NCBI GenBank assembly: GCA_029204225.1
Contig: CM055112.1
Span: 28,854,703 to 28,918,702 of the forward strand
Direction of reading: 5' to 3'
From: Diphasiastrum complanatum
Lineage: Eukaryota; Streptophyta; Lycopodiopsida; Lycopodiales; Lycopodiaceae
DNA: 64,000 bases
Within the stretch, counting starts at the first letter, position 1; each line of letters starts with the position of its first letter. The position numbers were made by a program, and so were the translations under genes. A model generated the notes under the pieces. The model saw nothing but the letters and a program-made list of their open reading frames with translations, was not told the DNA's origin and made no database searches. Of this stretch, positions 34,975 through 47,640 are shown in pieces.

Positions 34975-35170
34975 ATATTGCTCAAGAAGAACCTACATCT
35001 CCTGCCATTGACACGACAGTCCCAGATTTTGGCTCAGGCGTGTCTATTGTCGACCCACTTCGAGACAACGAATCAGACGAAGAAGTTGCTGCTACCCAGC
35101 AACAAGTCCCAGGAGCGGTTCATCAATCGAATTATCCCAGAAGATCAAGCCGAGTGCGCACACAGCCCAC
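34975..35170 (+). pseudogene. Copia-A linker fragment
   Basis: A short plus-strand frame (EEVAATQQQVPGAVHQSNYP followed by RRSSRVRTQPTR) matches the integrase-RT linker of Copia-A at 7440-7503 and 61500-61570. At 35170 it passes directly into Copia-A LTR sequence (CAGTTGCGC), so the whole RT and RNase H are deleted. Confidence 0.8.
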
Positions 35171-35701
35171 AAGGCAGTTGCGCTAACAGATTGGACAATG
35201 ATTGCAGTCACCCATGATCTCCTACAAACAGCACATCCACTCCGTACTTTCACATCTGCACACCTGTAATATTATGTATATATACATAATCTAGACACCA
35301 TTAATTAGATGATGATGATCAAATGATCAAGTGAGAGAAGAAGAGACTAAGAGAAGAAGTTTCATTCCTCATTACAGACAAAATAAGCTTCGTAGGGCAC
35401 GTGGTTTCATTCGCTATTGTATTGTGCTCTACTACATTATTAACATGTATACATGATATACTTAATCTGATACAGCTCTTTGTTCTACATTCCGATTTTC
35501 GTTAATATTGCTATGCTTGTTCTTCAATTTGTCTGATCTTTCTAGTTGTTCTTTCTGGTAATAGACGATTAACTTTTAGTCTTGTCTTTCACGAATCATT
35601 CGCGACTAATTATCAGTCGAGCACCATCTAACTCTTCGCGAATCATTCGCGACATATAATTTGTGTTGCAATTCGCAACAAATTATTCATCTAGTGTTTC
35701 A
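35171..35701 (+). repeat. Copia-A LTR, 5'-truncated
   Basis: Matches the inner and 3' parts of 4982-5785 and 53449-54348 in opposite orientation (GGTGTGCAG region, CGTAGGGCACGTGG at about 35391, GTGTTTCA end at 35701). It is followed by minus-strand Gypsy-E sequence, the same neighbour as the other two copies. Confidence 0.7.
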
Positions 35702-37650
35702 TTCATTAAATGTTTGGCTACGTAATCTAGAATGACTGTGATTTCTATCACTAAAGTTCTCTTCATTCTAATAGGCGTAGTCATGCTTACGGAGAGAATC
35801 AAATAATTCATTGTTCCACTTTTGGGTCTAGATAATCGCTTGATAATGTGGAAGCTGTCAAGTGGCTTCCATGTGGGTCAGTTGATTTAGCATTGGTTTG
35901 ATGCTGCTCTTGTTGTTGGCGTTGTGCTCTTGTTAGAACTCTAATTGGTTCGGATGATATATGACGTGCTGGAAGAATCTTGTTAGGTTGTTTAGAACAA
36001 TCCTTGAAACTGTGTTTGTGAACACAATCTGGACATTCAACATGGTATTGGTTTTTAACTTTATAGTCGGCCATGAAATGTCCCGTTTCACCACAAATAA
36101 AACAATGGTTGCTCATTGGTCTTATGGCGATAGTGTAACCATCTTGGATGGCTAGCTGTGCTGGATTTTTTGGTGGTGTGGAATACTCATCTCGTTTGCA
36201 TGAGCATGAGTTGTCGGATTGATATTGGTGAGAAGTAGATGATGGAAGTGTTGTATCGTGATGATATGAGTGATCGTAGGAGTTTTCTACCAGATGTGCT
36301 TGTGCAGACTCTAAAGGATTTCTATGTTTTTGTGCTCCTAGATCTTGTTGTCCTCTTGGAGGTGTTCCTAAGAGCGCTAGCTGTGGTTGAGGTTCATGTC
36401 AAGGTTGTCTGGACAACTCTTGTATATGGACTTGGTTGTTTCGTGGTTGGTAGTGCGTTGTTGGTTCTGTGAAACAAACAGTTGTCGAGGAGGTTGATAA
36501 TGTCCCCCTGATTGGTTGTGAGGCTGGTTCCTCAGGTTATAATAGCAATAAAGAGATGTATGCCCCATAAAGTCATAGATGTCACATTTGATCAATGAAC
36601 TATCTGGTACTGGCTAGTATGAAGAGCACTCATTGCCAGTGTGGGCATCTCGACGATGAGGACACCATGTGTTTTCTCATCTGTGGTAGATTTGACTAGT
36701 GGGTAACTGACCTGGCATCGAACTCTAGATAGACTTAAGAGTGTTTTGAAACTCTTTTGTGAGTTTCTCCATCTGTTGTTGGTGTTGTTGGTTAAGCAAC
36801 TCCATTTGTGTTTTCCACAACTACTCTCGAGCTTTGTCATTTGGTCAAGCTTCTTGGATAGCACGATGTGCTCTCCATTCATGTGGTTCATCGACATTTG
36901 AGCCCTTGTCTTCCTCCCGAATGGCATCAGACATGGCTTGTCTCAATGGTGTGTATTCATCATTGGAGCGAAGTTCACGTCGTATCCATTGTGGAAGTCC
37001 AACAAGGAACCCAATTATGAGCATAGACTCAGTGGGTTGTTCTTGTACCTGACTTTTTAATCTTTTAAATCGTTCAATGTAGTCACATACTTTCTCGTCT
37101 TTTGTCATTTTGATGTTACTGAGCTTGACAAAAGGACTTTTGATCAAGCGGAAGGGCTTGAAGCTTTTGATAAATGCCTCCTTCAAGAATGACCAGTCTC
37201 GTTTATCTTCACGATCAAGGTTAAAAAACCATTCTCGTGCTCGATCGATCATGGTCATCGAGAAGAGCCGTACCATGGCGTTTGGTGGTGTCTAGTCATA
37301 GACATCACATGCATTCTCAAAGACTTGAAGAAATCTTTGAGGATCAGTGTTACCATCGTACTTAGGTAAATCTAGCTTTGGAGTACGTTTTTTAGTACGC
37401 GGAACATTATTTGCAAAAGGTCCATTTAAGTGAGCTCGTGCATGTGAAGATTCGGCAGCATGAAAATGTGGTCGATCATATGGAACTTCAAAACGCATGG
37501 GTTCCCATCTATCGAATGGGTTGGTGGATGGCTCTTGGACTTGAGATTTCATCCTGTAATATCGATTAAATTGAGCCTGTTTGGTGGATGGGGAGACCAT
37601 CTCTAGTGGATAGTCCTCTGTGGAATTCGGATCGTAAGGACAATCCATAA
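35702..37650 (-). pseudogene. Gypsy-E gag, long but broken copy
   Basis: On the minus strand: start MDCPYDPNSTEDYPLEMVSP at 37648, capsid region to 36845 with one stop at about 37292, then a degraded Gln-rich stretch and a zinc knuckle CFICGETGHFMADY near 36105-36064 (fourth ligand Cys changed to Tyr). At about 35808 the frame jumps to DSLRKHDYAY, the piece that in other copies follows the protease, so protease is deleted. Gag would form the particle shell. This is the best guide to what is missing from the copy at 14716-15215. Confidence 0.88.
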
Positions 37651-37810
37651 CACTCTAGAGTACCTTAGAAATGTGGAAAATAGGCCTCTTGGACTCTTTG
37701 GTAACTTAACTCGTTGGAATATTTGTTCGGAATGCGGTTGCTACGATTTCACTGTGGGTGCGATTGGATTGCGACCGGTTTGCGGGTGAATGCGGTCTAT
37801 GATGGGTTGC

Positions 37811-38234
37811 GGTTAGTAAGCTTCTGATGCTAGTTTGCATACACTCTCATCTTTTTTGTTAGGACTCAATCGTCCAATACTCGACCTCTTACTATCATCT
37901 CTGATAATTTCTCTCTATTTCTCTCTATATCGAAATGGTATTCAGCATCCATAGGTATACATAACGTTACAGGTGTGCAGATGAAGAAAGTACAGGGTGG
38001 ATGTGTTATATGTAAGAGACCGTGGGTGGCTATAGTTGTTGTCCAGTCTGTTAGCGGAGCTGCATGGGGTGAGTGTGAAGAGGGTGTGACGTCAGCCTTC
38101 GCTTTTCGTCCTTTCATCGCCTGTGAGAATTTGCATGTTAATATGCAGATTGTCGACAACGCGAGTAAATATGCAGCATGCATGGAGGCAGATTAAAGAT
38201 GGGATTTGGGAGAGTAGAGGAAACAAATCCAACA
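37811..38234 (-). repeat. Copia-A LTR, 3'-truncated
   Basis: On the minus strand it starts TGTTGGATTTG at 38234 and matches 5370-5785 closely. It ends near 37811 beside the Gypsy-E gag leader. No target-site duplication was found. Confidence 0.75.
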
Positions 38235-38332
38235 GTTGTCACAATGCCATAAGGTTGATGAGAGACCGCAGACTAACAGTCACTGGTTCACTTGTGTGAA
38301 TGACGTACTTGTAGCATAGTTGACCCTTTAAT

Positions 38333-38518
<186 letters not shown>

Positions 38519-38601
38519 CATTGCATGTAGACGGGCATTTTTTATAGAGTCCAAGAGAGAACCATGTATCCACACAACACCTACTTTGTGGTGGAGCATG
38601 A

Positions 38602-39431
38602 TGTAAAAAATGCAAAAATTAGCTTGGTAGAGGCCAAAAATCTTGTATATAGATAAACACACATGTGTGGAGCATGTTCCCACGTGTGAAATAGTGTACT
38701 TGTCATGTACCATAATCATCTTTGTTGTACATATGATTTAATTCAAGTTCTAGTGGCTAAAATGGCCAAAACTAGTTTTCTAGACGTATGACACATGGCA
38801 CCAATCTATTGATTGCATGAGCCACATCCTTTGGTTAGGTGTCATATCCCGTGTGTAGAGGACAGCTCACAGGTGTGGAATAAGCTGAAATAGGCGAATT
38901 TTGACTTCTAGAAGATTTCCAAGTAGATCTCCATATAGAAGGAAAATGGACCAACAGTGCTCAAAATAGAAGGTTTTGTCCAAGTGTTAGTTTTGCATGA
39001 TGAATTATCATATGACAAAGCACCTTCACACATGTGGGATCAGAGGGATGATCAGTACCACGAGCTCCCACTCATTGTATATATAGAGCCACATTTGGCC
39101 ATAATCATAGTGAGACACCAATCTTGGTTTTGGAAGCAATTTTGAGTGATTCTCTCCATTTGTCTACATTTGTTTTGATTGTTTTGAGGTTCTATCAATG
39201 TGTACTTGATTTTTAGGTTGGAGTCCATATTCAGACAGTTTTTCACACGTGTGAAACCATAAAGTACACTTACCTTCAATTAATGATTGTTCTTGTTAGG
39301 ATTTTGTGTCTAGAATTGATCTAGATTGATCTTAATCTGAAGTGGATTGATAGATCAAGTAATCTGACAACCAATCCCTCTTGAGGATCAGATTAGGATC
39401 CACTCTTGGTCCTTTTTGTACTTTTTTCACA
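38602..39431 (+). repeat. Element N 5' LTR
   Basis: 830 bases, TGTAAAAAATG to CTTTTTTCACA. G-boxes at 38681-38686 and 39246-39251, the latter inside a perfect TTCACACGTGTGAA. The stretch near 39075 (GTATATATAGAGCC) is a likely TATA box. Confidence 0.92.
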
Positions 39432-39444
39432 TGGTATCAGAGCC
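39432..39444 (+). other. Element N primer-binding site (tRNA-iMet)
   Basis: TGGTATCAGAGCC begins immediately after the 5' LTR. Confidence 0.93.
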
Positions 39445-41112
39445 TAGTACAAGAGGTTTTGTTGAAATTGATAGTATTAATCCAAATCAAAGCCAAAATT
39501 AGCAGTTTTTTTTTGGAAACTAGTCAAATTTTGGGTAGTGAGTTGGATTTGATAGATATTCTCAAAATTTTTGGACCAGAACTTGTTGTGGACTGTAGGA
39601 ACTCTTTTCACACGTGTGAGGCCGTACAGCTCCGATTTTGGTTGAGAAAATTCAAAAATTTGTACAATTTGACTCACACACCCAATTTGAGAGATTTTTG
39701 GTGCAAAATCAAGCCTTTTCTATAGAGAATCTAATCTCTTGATTAGTTCTTGGATTATATCAGCCAAGAAATTAAATTTGAATCTTGAAGTAGGTGCATT
39801 AATTGATCATCTCTGATTTTTTGAGTGCATGTTGAAGTTGAGAGAGATTTTGCTAAAAATCATAGGTTAAGGAGTGATATGCAAGGTGAGAGGTTGAAAG
39901 CCATTGTACCATCACTCTAGATTTGTTCAAGAGTGATAGGGTAAAGTTTAGAAGCATCAATTTGCTAGAAAACATCTTTGGATCTGTCCTCCAAGTGAAA
40001 TCTTTGAGAGTTTCTAGTGCATATAGAGCATCTATGCAAATCTTTTGTAGAATTTGACATAGATTGGCTTAAATTGAGAGTTCTAGAAAAGAGATTGAGA
40101 TCCAAGTCACATTGTTCAACCCTAATCAATTTGTTTGAGTGACTGTAAGGTTTGAAAAGAGTCATTAAGATGTCTATGGCAAATCTGTAGAGAGAGATCC
40201 AATTTTCTAAGAGTTCCTTCCTTTGTAGAGGGCAAGATCTAGAAGCTCATTTTGTGTTGTTATTGGTGGAGAGTTTGTCTTCTCCTAAGTGATCAAATCT
40301 TTCTAAGTGGCATTAGCTCTTTGAAGCACAATATCTTAGTGAGAAAAATCACAAATTTTGATTTTGAATTTCATTCCAAGTCTTAAAATGTAGATTAATT
40401 GGTGGAATCCAATAGGAGTGATTGAATTTAATTTGTTGAGCAAAAATTGACATAGAATGTATGAAACTCAAATTAGTTCTATTCAACTTTCTTTTTGAGA
40501 GTGTGAGGGTCAATTTGTGATCCCATTGGATGTCTAGAATGAGGAGGAGTCCATATTTGAGTATTCATGCATGGTTGAGATCTTTGTGAATCTCTAGTTG
40601 TCTAATTTTTTAAGCTTTGTGAAAAATTGGTGGTATAGTTTGTTGTCAAATCAAATCAAATTCATTCTAAATCTCAAGTGTGAGATTATTTAGGTCAAGA
40701 GTGAGTCCAAAAGAAGTGATTAAGTTGATTTTCATGTATTTGAAACAAAACCCATCTTTTGTTCAAGAATCTCAAGTGTTGAGAGAACTAGTCAAGTGAA
40801 AAGAAAAATCTAGGTGTCAAATCTTTTTCATATCCATTTTAACTTTCAAAAGAAAGATTCATTGGTATTTGATGAGTCCAATAGGAGATTGGATCTGATT
40901 TCTTTTGTAATTTGACTCAAAGATTGTGTGCTTAAGAGGATCTTAAAGAATCATCTCAAGGTTCAAGTGTGCCAAGGATTGAGGAGGAGAGACCTTCTCA
41001 AGTTGTGATTCCAAAAAGAAAATCAAGAAATATGGTTGATTCCATGTGGCTCACATTTCAAGGGAAAGAGGAGCATATCTGATGTGGTATACATCTCATA
41101 CTTACTTCTCTT
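39445..41112 (+). other. Element N leader, no coding capacity
   Basis: About 1.67 kb of AT-rich DNA without a supportable frame. It contains one more G-box palindrome (TTCACACGTGTGAG near 39607). No residue of gag or pol could be recognised in any frame. Confidence 0.7.
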
Positions 41113-41787
41113 ATGGCATTTGATGAATCAATTTGCTTTAGTGAGATCATTGCTCAAAATTGGAGTAAAGCCATACTAGTTGAGTATGAAGTCTCTCTTG
41201 AGAACATAGACTATGTTCTTGAAAGTTTGAAATTGATTTTAAATCAATTAGAAAGCAAATGGTTATTTCATCAAATGTATGCTCTTGAGTCGTGTAAGAG
41301 CAAAAGTGACTTGTTCACTCATAGTTTGAAAATTTGCATTGAGGCAAATTGTAAACTCTTTATGAGAGTAAGTGAATCATCTTCTAAAGACACTTATCTC
41401 CATAATGAACTATTTTGCCTCATTGAATCTGAGAATAGCATGGTAAACAAGCATGAAGATATGACGCAAACACTTTGTTATTATAGCATGCATAGTCTTG
41501 CCAATTTGGATGAGTCTAATTCTCTAGATCATGGTAACATGATGTTAGATCTTTGTGGTCCTAATAAGTCAAGAAGAAATCTTTATTTTCTAATGGAGGA
41601 GCATGCACATGAAGAAGGAACAAGCCTCAAGGTCAAGTGTCTACATGAAATTTGGAAGGAATCAATTCTGGAGGTGCTAGGATGGTGCAAAGCTCTCAAG
41701 TTCATCAAAGATGTCAACATGCACTATCATGGATATGGTGATTTCAGATCAACATCAAGATCATTGGCTAATCTTCACACCTTTTGA
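41113..41787 (+). CDS. Element N ORF, 224 residues, unknown function
   Basis: An ATG-started frame of 224 codons ends 91 bases before the 3' LTR. An in-frame TGA lies ten codons upstream of the ATG, so this ATG is the first in the frame. The protein is rich in Ser, Leu, Glu, Asn and Cys (nine or so Cys, many His), acidic overall, with helical-looking segments (ENIDYVLESLKLILNQLESK) and no signal peptide, membrane segment or nucleic-acid-binding motif that I recognise. A diverged, truncated relative lies in N2 at 28163-28610. It could be a captured host exon, a decayed gag, or a family-specific protein; the sequence alone does not decide. Confidence 0.55.
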   Translation: MAFDESICFSEIIAQNWSKAILVEYEVSLENIDYVLESLKLILNQLESKWLFHQMYALESCKSKSDLFTHSLKICIEANCKLFMRVSESSSKDTYLHNELFCLIESENSMVNKHEDMTQTLCYYSMHSLANLDESNSLDHGNMMLDLCGPNKSRRNLYFLMEEHAHEEGTSLKVKCLHEIWKESILEVLGWCKALKFIKDVNMHYHGYGDFRSTSRSLANLHTF

Positions 41788-41866
41788 ACCAGCAAAGGCC
41801 AATTCAGCCCATGGAGTCAAGTTCAAGATCATCATGTTTTCCATCAAGCTAGATTTACCAAGCTAG

Positions 41867-41878
41867 ATTTTTGAGGAG
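41867..41878 (+). other. Element N polypurine tract
   Basis: TTTTTGAGGAG lies directly before the TGTGAAAAATGC start of the 3' LTR. Confidence 0.8.
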
Positions 41879-42705
41879 TGTGAAAAATGCAAAAATAAGC
41901 TTGGTAGAGGCCAAAAATCTTGTATATAGATAAACACACATGTGTGGAGCCTGTCCCCATGTGTGAAATAGTGTACTTGTCATGTACCATAATCATCTTT
42001 GTTGTACATATGATTTAATTCAAGTTCTAGTGGCTAAAATGGCCAAAACTAGTTTTCTCGACATATGACACATGGCACCAATCTATTGATTGCATGAGCC
42101 ACATCCTTTGGTTAGGTGTCATATCCCATGTGTAGAGGACAGCTCACAGGTATGGAATAAGCTGAAGTAGGCGACTTTTGACTTCTAGAAGATTTCCAAG
42201 TAGATCTCCATATAGAAGGAAAATGGACCAAAAGTGCTCAAAATAGAAGGTTTTGTCCAAGTGTCAGTTTTGCATGATGAATCATCATATGACAAAGCAC
42301 CTTCACACATGTGGGATCAGAGGGATGATCAGTACCATGAGGTCCCACTCATTGTATATATAGAGTCACATTTGGCCATAATCATAGTGAGACGCCAATC
42401 TTGGTTTTGGAAGCAATTTTGAGTGATTCTCTCCATTTGTCTACATTTGTTTTGATTGTTTTGAGGTTCTATCAATGTGTACTTGATTTTCAAGTGAGTC
42501 CATACTCAGACAGTGTTTCACACGTGTGAAACCATAAAGTACACTTACCTTCAATTAATGATTGTTCTTGTTAGAAATTTGTGTCTAGAATTGATCTAGA
42601 TTGATCTTAATCTGAAGTAGATTGTAGATCAAGTAATCTGACAACCAATCCCTCTTGAGGATCAGATTAGGATTCACTCTTGGTACTTTTTGTACTTTTT
42701 CCACA
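41879..42705 (+). repeat. Element N 3' LTR
   Basis: 827 bases, TGTGAAAAATGC to CTTTTTCCACA. A perfect TTCACACGTGTGAA lies at 42517-42530. Differences from the 5' LTR are mostly C/T and G/A changes. Confidence 0.92.
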
Positions 42706-42729
42706 CATGTTTGGCCCTACCACATCTAC

Positions 42730-43090
42730 CTTTGTTCACAGATTCCACTGAATATGTGAACACGGTTTTCTTTCTTTTACCGTTCTTCCTTCTTGTTACT
42801 TTTGTAGGCTACGGTTCTTTACGGATTGGTCTCTTATTAGAACCATTTCCAGCAGAAGTGTGTTCTCATATTACAATGAGTATTTCCTAGCCTGTCAGTG
42901 AGGAGAGACAGATTCGTTACTCAACTACATGCATAAACAAGCCATGCAACCAGTCCTAGCTCAGTTAGATCAACGTTCTGAAACAGGGAGCAATTCTACA
43001 ACCTATCTACTAAAATCAGGAAACAAACAAGGACAAGATTAAGCTACTCAATCAAGAAAACAAGAAACAAGAAAACTAATTAATCCTAAC
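42730..43090 (-). repeat. Inverted copy of the repeat at about 25680-26055
   Basis: Shares GTTCACAGATTC, a Tyr-tRNA-free AAGAAAACAAGAAACAAG tract, and AACGTTCTGA / GGGAGCAATTC words in reverse order with 25680-26055. It is the end of an LTR-like repeat. No coding region. Confidence 0.6.
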
Positions 43091-43416
43091 AACACTTAGC
43101 AGCATCCTTGTAAAAAGAGGTGGATGAGACATTGATAAGACACTGCACATTTGAGATGGCACAAAGTGTTCATGGCATAGGGCCTTGCATTAGTCAGTGA
43201 CAGGGGCAGAGGCATACACATGCAATCGACCAATGATTTACCATGTTTAGTTTGCATGTATACAAGTTGCATAGAGTTTAATGTAGTCACATTGATGACT
43301 ATTTTCAATCAAAAGGATTAGTAAGGGTTTCTTCATATCCTGACATATGATTATAGCACCTAGTTTGAAAAGTTGAGGCAGCCAAGTCAGGTTGGGAAGA
43401 GAAGAAAAAAGTTTGG

Positions 43417-44082
43417 TTCTCAAAATCACCATAGCAAGGAAGCAAATTGAAATGCTAACAAAAAATTACATTGTTTGTGCTCATTCAAACACCACTTTTA
43501 AAAAGGTTTGGATCAATGGATCTTTGATAGAGGACAAGAGGAATCTCTAACACTTTTTTTTCATACTACCTCATGATCATTAAAGGAATCAAAAGGTGCA
43601 CATTTCACACCAAAAAAATAATGATATTTTGTTGAGAACGAGGGAGAAATCGTTTGTGAAGCCAAAAGCACCATACTTGTGGAGGAGGTTGTGACATGTT
43701 CACATGTCCAACTGAGCTCAGAATGTATTGTTCAAAATAAAAATTTGGGTTCTCAAAATCACCATAGCAAGGAAGCAAATTAAGTGCTAATAAAAAATTA
43801 CACTGTTTGTGCTCATTCAGACACCACTTTCAAAAAACTTTGGATCAATGGATCTTTGATAGGGGACAGGAGGAATTTCTAACACCTTTTTTTATACTGG
43901 CTCATGCTCATTAATAGCATGATCAAAAGGTGCACATTTCACACCAAAAAAAAATGATATTTTGTTGAGAAATGAGGGAGAAATCATTTGCGAAGCCAAA
44001 ATCACCATACTTGTTTAGGAGGTTTTGACATGTTCACATGTCCAACTAAGCTCAGAGCGTAACATTCAATAGGGTCTTCCTC
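43417..44082. repeat. 333-bp tandem duplication
   Basis: TTCTCAAAATCACCATAGCA starts at 43417 and again at 43750. The two units stay similar through CACATTTCACACCAAAAAAA and GACATGTTCACATGTCCAAC. By eye about 90% identical. No coding potential. Confidence 0.9.
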
Positions 44083-44612
44083 AATACACAAGCACATGTG
44101 AGCACACAGGACTACATAATCAACCTTTAACCAAGATCGACGGTGGAAGAAAGCACCCAATATCTAATGGCCATAATTCAATGGGGTCCATTTTCCAAAT
44201 ATGAAAAATGAAAGTTGAAACTCCATTAAAAAATTTCAAGCTTAAATGCATTGAAGGGGCCCGAATGGTCCAAATCTGCTTTGAAGTGAATTTGTTTCAC
44301 ATTGAAGAAGCCAATCCAAAAGCTCTCTTTACTCTTTTCTCTATTTGGCATAACTACTGGTAAGACATTCAAAATGTGACATTCATCAGTGTCATGATAG
44401 TCCTGCACAGGGCATTCTAAAATGAAATACATCTAAGTTACTAACTCGGTACTTTTTGTAGCCACGTATATTATGAGATGTTTGTCAAGTAAACAAGGCA
44501 GAGAGGGCTTTACCCTCCCAATTTACAACATTTGTCGGGGATTGCCCACGATCATTGAGAGAGATCTCTATGGATTTTCTTGTTGGATTACCAAGGACTC
44601 AGGATGTGATGG
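44083..44612. other. Spacer, no gene seen
   Basis: AT-rich sequence. Nothing was recognised in either strand. Confidence 0.4.
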
Positions 44613-44790
44613 ATTCTTGGCCAGTGGGTAGTCTTGAGAGGAACCTATAAGAACAGACCAGATTTGAAAAGGGTAGTTTCTCAGTCTATAATGTCTGTTT
44701 GAAGTGACCTTCGGAAAAGGGTCTCAGGGAAGGGGGTTAGGTACTCGGAACCCATCGGACTCGGTGCATACTGTCTAGAATCACAAACTG
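44613..44790 (+). repeat. Partial ~365-bp repeat unit
   Basis: A single 3' half-unit of the 33141-34965 family (GGTAGTTTCTCAGTCTATAA, then GGTGCATACTGTC). It abuts a Gypsy-E leader-like stretch at 44790. Confidence 0.85.
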
Positions 44791-44849
44791 TTGGAGAGAG
44801 AGGGGAAGAATAAATGACGAACACGAACAAGAAATGAACTCGAACAAGA

Positions 44850-46473
44850 AACGATTTCGAGATGAGTTTTTGCGAGAGGAAGAAAATACAGAGAGTCTGT
44901 TATCTGCTCAGATCCCTAACAAAGAGCAATCCCTACAGGGACTTGAGGTATTTTCTAACCTCTTGCAAGCTCAACTCACCATGCCATTCCATAGCGCAAT
45001 AAAATCCTTCATCGGGCTTCAACGTTATATCCATCGTAGTTTTCAGTTGCCTACTATTCTTGATGCACAGCGGAAGCCAAAAGAGATTCCTAAAATTCCC
45101 AGATTCCTATGAATCTGCTCAATATAGGTGTTGCTAAGGGGACTAGCATCACCCTGTCTTTGTCCTATAAAGCAGTATCTGCTATCTTAGATAGCGGATC
45201 AGACATTAATATAATGGCTTTGTCCTTGGCAAAGTCATGGGGCTTCCATACCCTCAATCAACCATGATATAAACTTCACATGGCTGATCAATGAGTTACA
45301 GACCTTGCTGGTCATTTATCAAATATTAAAGTTCGAATAGCAGGTGTCGAATTTGTAATAAATTGTGTCATCTTAGACTTACCAGAAGATGCCAATACTT
45401 ATAAACTCCTTCTTGGTACACCCTGGCTCCAGATGGTAGGTGTTGTCCAAGATTGGAAGCATAGCAAAATTACCTTTGGCAACCACGATAAAGGAGTCAC
45501 TATTGACTCAATTGGCCATGTCAAGCCTGTTAAAATTTATGATGATTGGTCATCAACAACATATGACGAATCGGATAGTGTCCCGATCCAACCAAAAGGC
45601 CACTATACAAGATCCACGGACATAAGCAATCGGGGTCAAGCACTAGCCACCATGGATTGTGCTGATTCCAATCGATGTTGTATCGAAACTGCTGCACCAG
45701 ATGTGGATATTCTCCCATCTTCTACAGACATTGACACACCCATCATCCCACTTATGATGATTGACCCGATTCCTATAGCTTGGTGCCCAGGAGAACCTAG
45801 TGTCTCTACCGCCCATGTTTCGGAAGAAGGTATTCTTTCCATGGATGATGTTGAAATGACGGATGAACATGTACTCCTTTATCTAGATGCCCAACCTTAT
45901 CCACCAAAATCCGTTCCTAAGGAGATCAAGACACCAGGACCGTCGGCTCATGTCCAACTGACATCCAAAATACCCAACACACAAGCATATAGGCCCAAGC
46001 CCAAAGTATATACCTGAAATGTGTATCCAGACAAAGTCTAGAATACAATAGATAGAGACATGATAAGTGAGGCAACAACACCACCCATTCAAAATCCTCA
46101 AAAATCTCGGTTACAAAAAAATAAAATTATTGATACAAAATTAATTGAGCGCCAAAAACAGATGTGTGAGAAGCTTAAACAGCCAATAAAGCCCTTGTCT
46201 AAGGAACCAGAAACCAAACCATCAGACCAAGCTTCCACGTCCGGTAGTGACTCAACAAAGATGATTTCCAAAGTTCCAGAAAACTTTGTAGAACCACCTT
46301 TCGATATTCCACAAGAATTTAAATATTTCACACTAGATGACATTGTTATTCAGTTTTGTGCGCAGCGGAATGAATTATACGACTCTCTCCGTAGGCATGA
46401 CTACGCCTATCAGAATGACAGAACTTTAGTGATAGAAATCATGGTCATTCTAGATTACGTAGCCAAACATTAA
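44850..46473 (+). pseudogene. Gypsy-E protease region, second copy
   Basis: The plus-strand frame begins FRDEFLREEENTESLLSAQI, includes PFHSAIKSFIGLQRYIHRSF, the aspartic-protease core ILDSGSDINIM near 45180-45215, and the LLLGTPWLQMV segment near 45410. From 45433 it continues 194 codons to 46015, across the point (45796-45800) where the other copy holds Copia-1. A separate frame, 46060-46473, ends in CAQRNELYDSLRRHDYAYQN and DYVAKH. Stops at 45111, about 45268 and 46015 break the gene. No reverse transcriptase or integrase follows. Confidence 0.88.
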
Positions 46474-46479
46474 TAGATG

Positions 46480-47640
46480 ATGTGAAGTTTTTAGCACGTG
46501 TGAACTTCACCAGACACCCTACAGGATCTTACTGAGGTGTTGTGATTGCACAAGATTGATCAAAGAACAGTATGCTTGAAAAATCTAAGGCAAGAGCACA
46601 ATGGCATACATCTGATGAAACAATCTAACTCTTCACTATGAGAAATGAATGTCAGAAATAATTCTAAGTGTTCAGTATGGGAAAAAGAGGTTGCTCGTGG
46701 GTAGAGAGAGAAAATTATACATAGAAAACTCGAGTAGAGAGAGAATGAGTCCAAAACACCAAAATCTCAATATTCACAATATGGCAAAACATGCCCCAAC
46801 TTTCCCTACATGAGAGAGACTCGAATTCCTACAGTGGAGTTGCATGGAAAGTCCACTTAACTAAACTAATTCACCTACCAGAGATCCACATGTGTAACTG
46901 CATGCATGTATGGTGCATGTACTGCATGTCAACTCATAAAATTGCCTAGACATGTGTAGATCACAAAAACTACTTTGCATGTTGCATGCACTGATTGCAT
47001 GTGGCTTGCATGCATACAGCAAGACTTTGTATGCTATCTAAACATCTGCATGTCATCATAATTGAACCTATCTAACTCAAATCCGAGCTACACTAGCAGA
47101 ATATTGCGATGCCACGCAAATGTCAAAAATTGAATATCAATATAAATATGGCATAATATACTCGAAAATGAAGATATGAGCTGGTTAAGTATAAATCATG
47201 AAGAGGCCTAAGTCATTTTTTGAGAATATATCTCCTAGGTACTTGTCTTATAAATTAAGGGCTAGACCTTTAATAGGAAAAGACATTGCCTTGGATAACC
47301 CTTAACTAGCTCGTCCATATGAAACGACTAGTTATGAAAAGACATGTTAAACTAGAGTAACTTTAACTCATATCTAAGTATACCTCTTATGGTATAGTTG
47401 AACGTATTTTCAGTTTAAATCTTAACTAGACCCTTTCGTCGGAGCAACGGACCTATTGTTTAAGAGGTGTGTTTGTTCGCCCCATAGAACATATATTGAT
47501 CTCACACTTCAGTCTCAATCATCGAGAGAGAAGAGTTTATGCTTATGTAAGAGATTGAAGAAGTGAATAGAGTTATGTGAGTTATTCTCCCTTATCTTTG
47601 TTCTCCGCACTGTTGAGTGTGAGTGATCTTGAGTCTGTTA
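46480..47640. other. Spacer with TGCATG-rich block
   Basis: A CACGTGTGAA motif lies at 46495. 46880-47060 is dense in GCATGCATG, TGCATGT and TTGCATGCA words, like 26055-26910 but not in tandem. The rest is AT-rich and holds no recognised gene. The right part may be the outer portion of the Gypsy-C LTR. Confidence 0.4.

Larger units (their letters stand above)
38602..42705 (+). mobile_element. Element N, non-autonomous LTR retrotransposon
   Basis: A 4104-base element with LTRs of 830 and 827 bases, a tRNA-Met PBS directly after the 5' LTR, a TTTTTGAGGAG polypurine tract before the 3' LTR, and flanks CATGA and CATGT (a 5-base target repeat with one mismatch). The 2.45-kb interior has no gag, protease, integrase or RT, only one 224-codon ORF. 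The LTRs differ at roughly 25-30 positions, so it is older than Copia-1. Shared LTR blocks with Copia-H suggest a Copia-type helper. Confidence 0.9.

Noticed and set aside
37811-38234. Solo Copia-A LTR with target-site duplication
   Set aside because: The flanking five bases do not match and the 3' end is missing.
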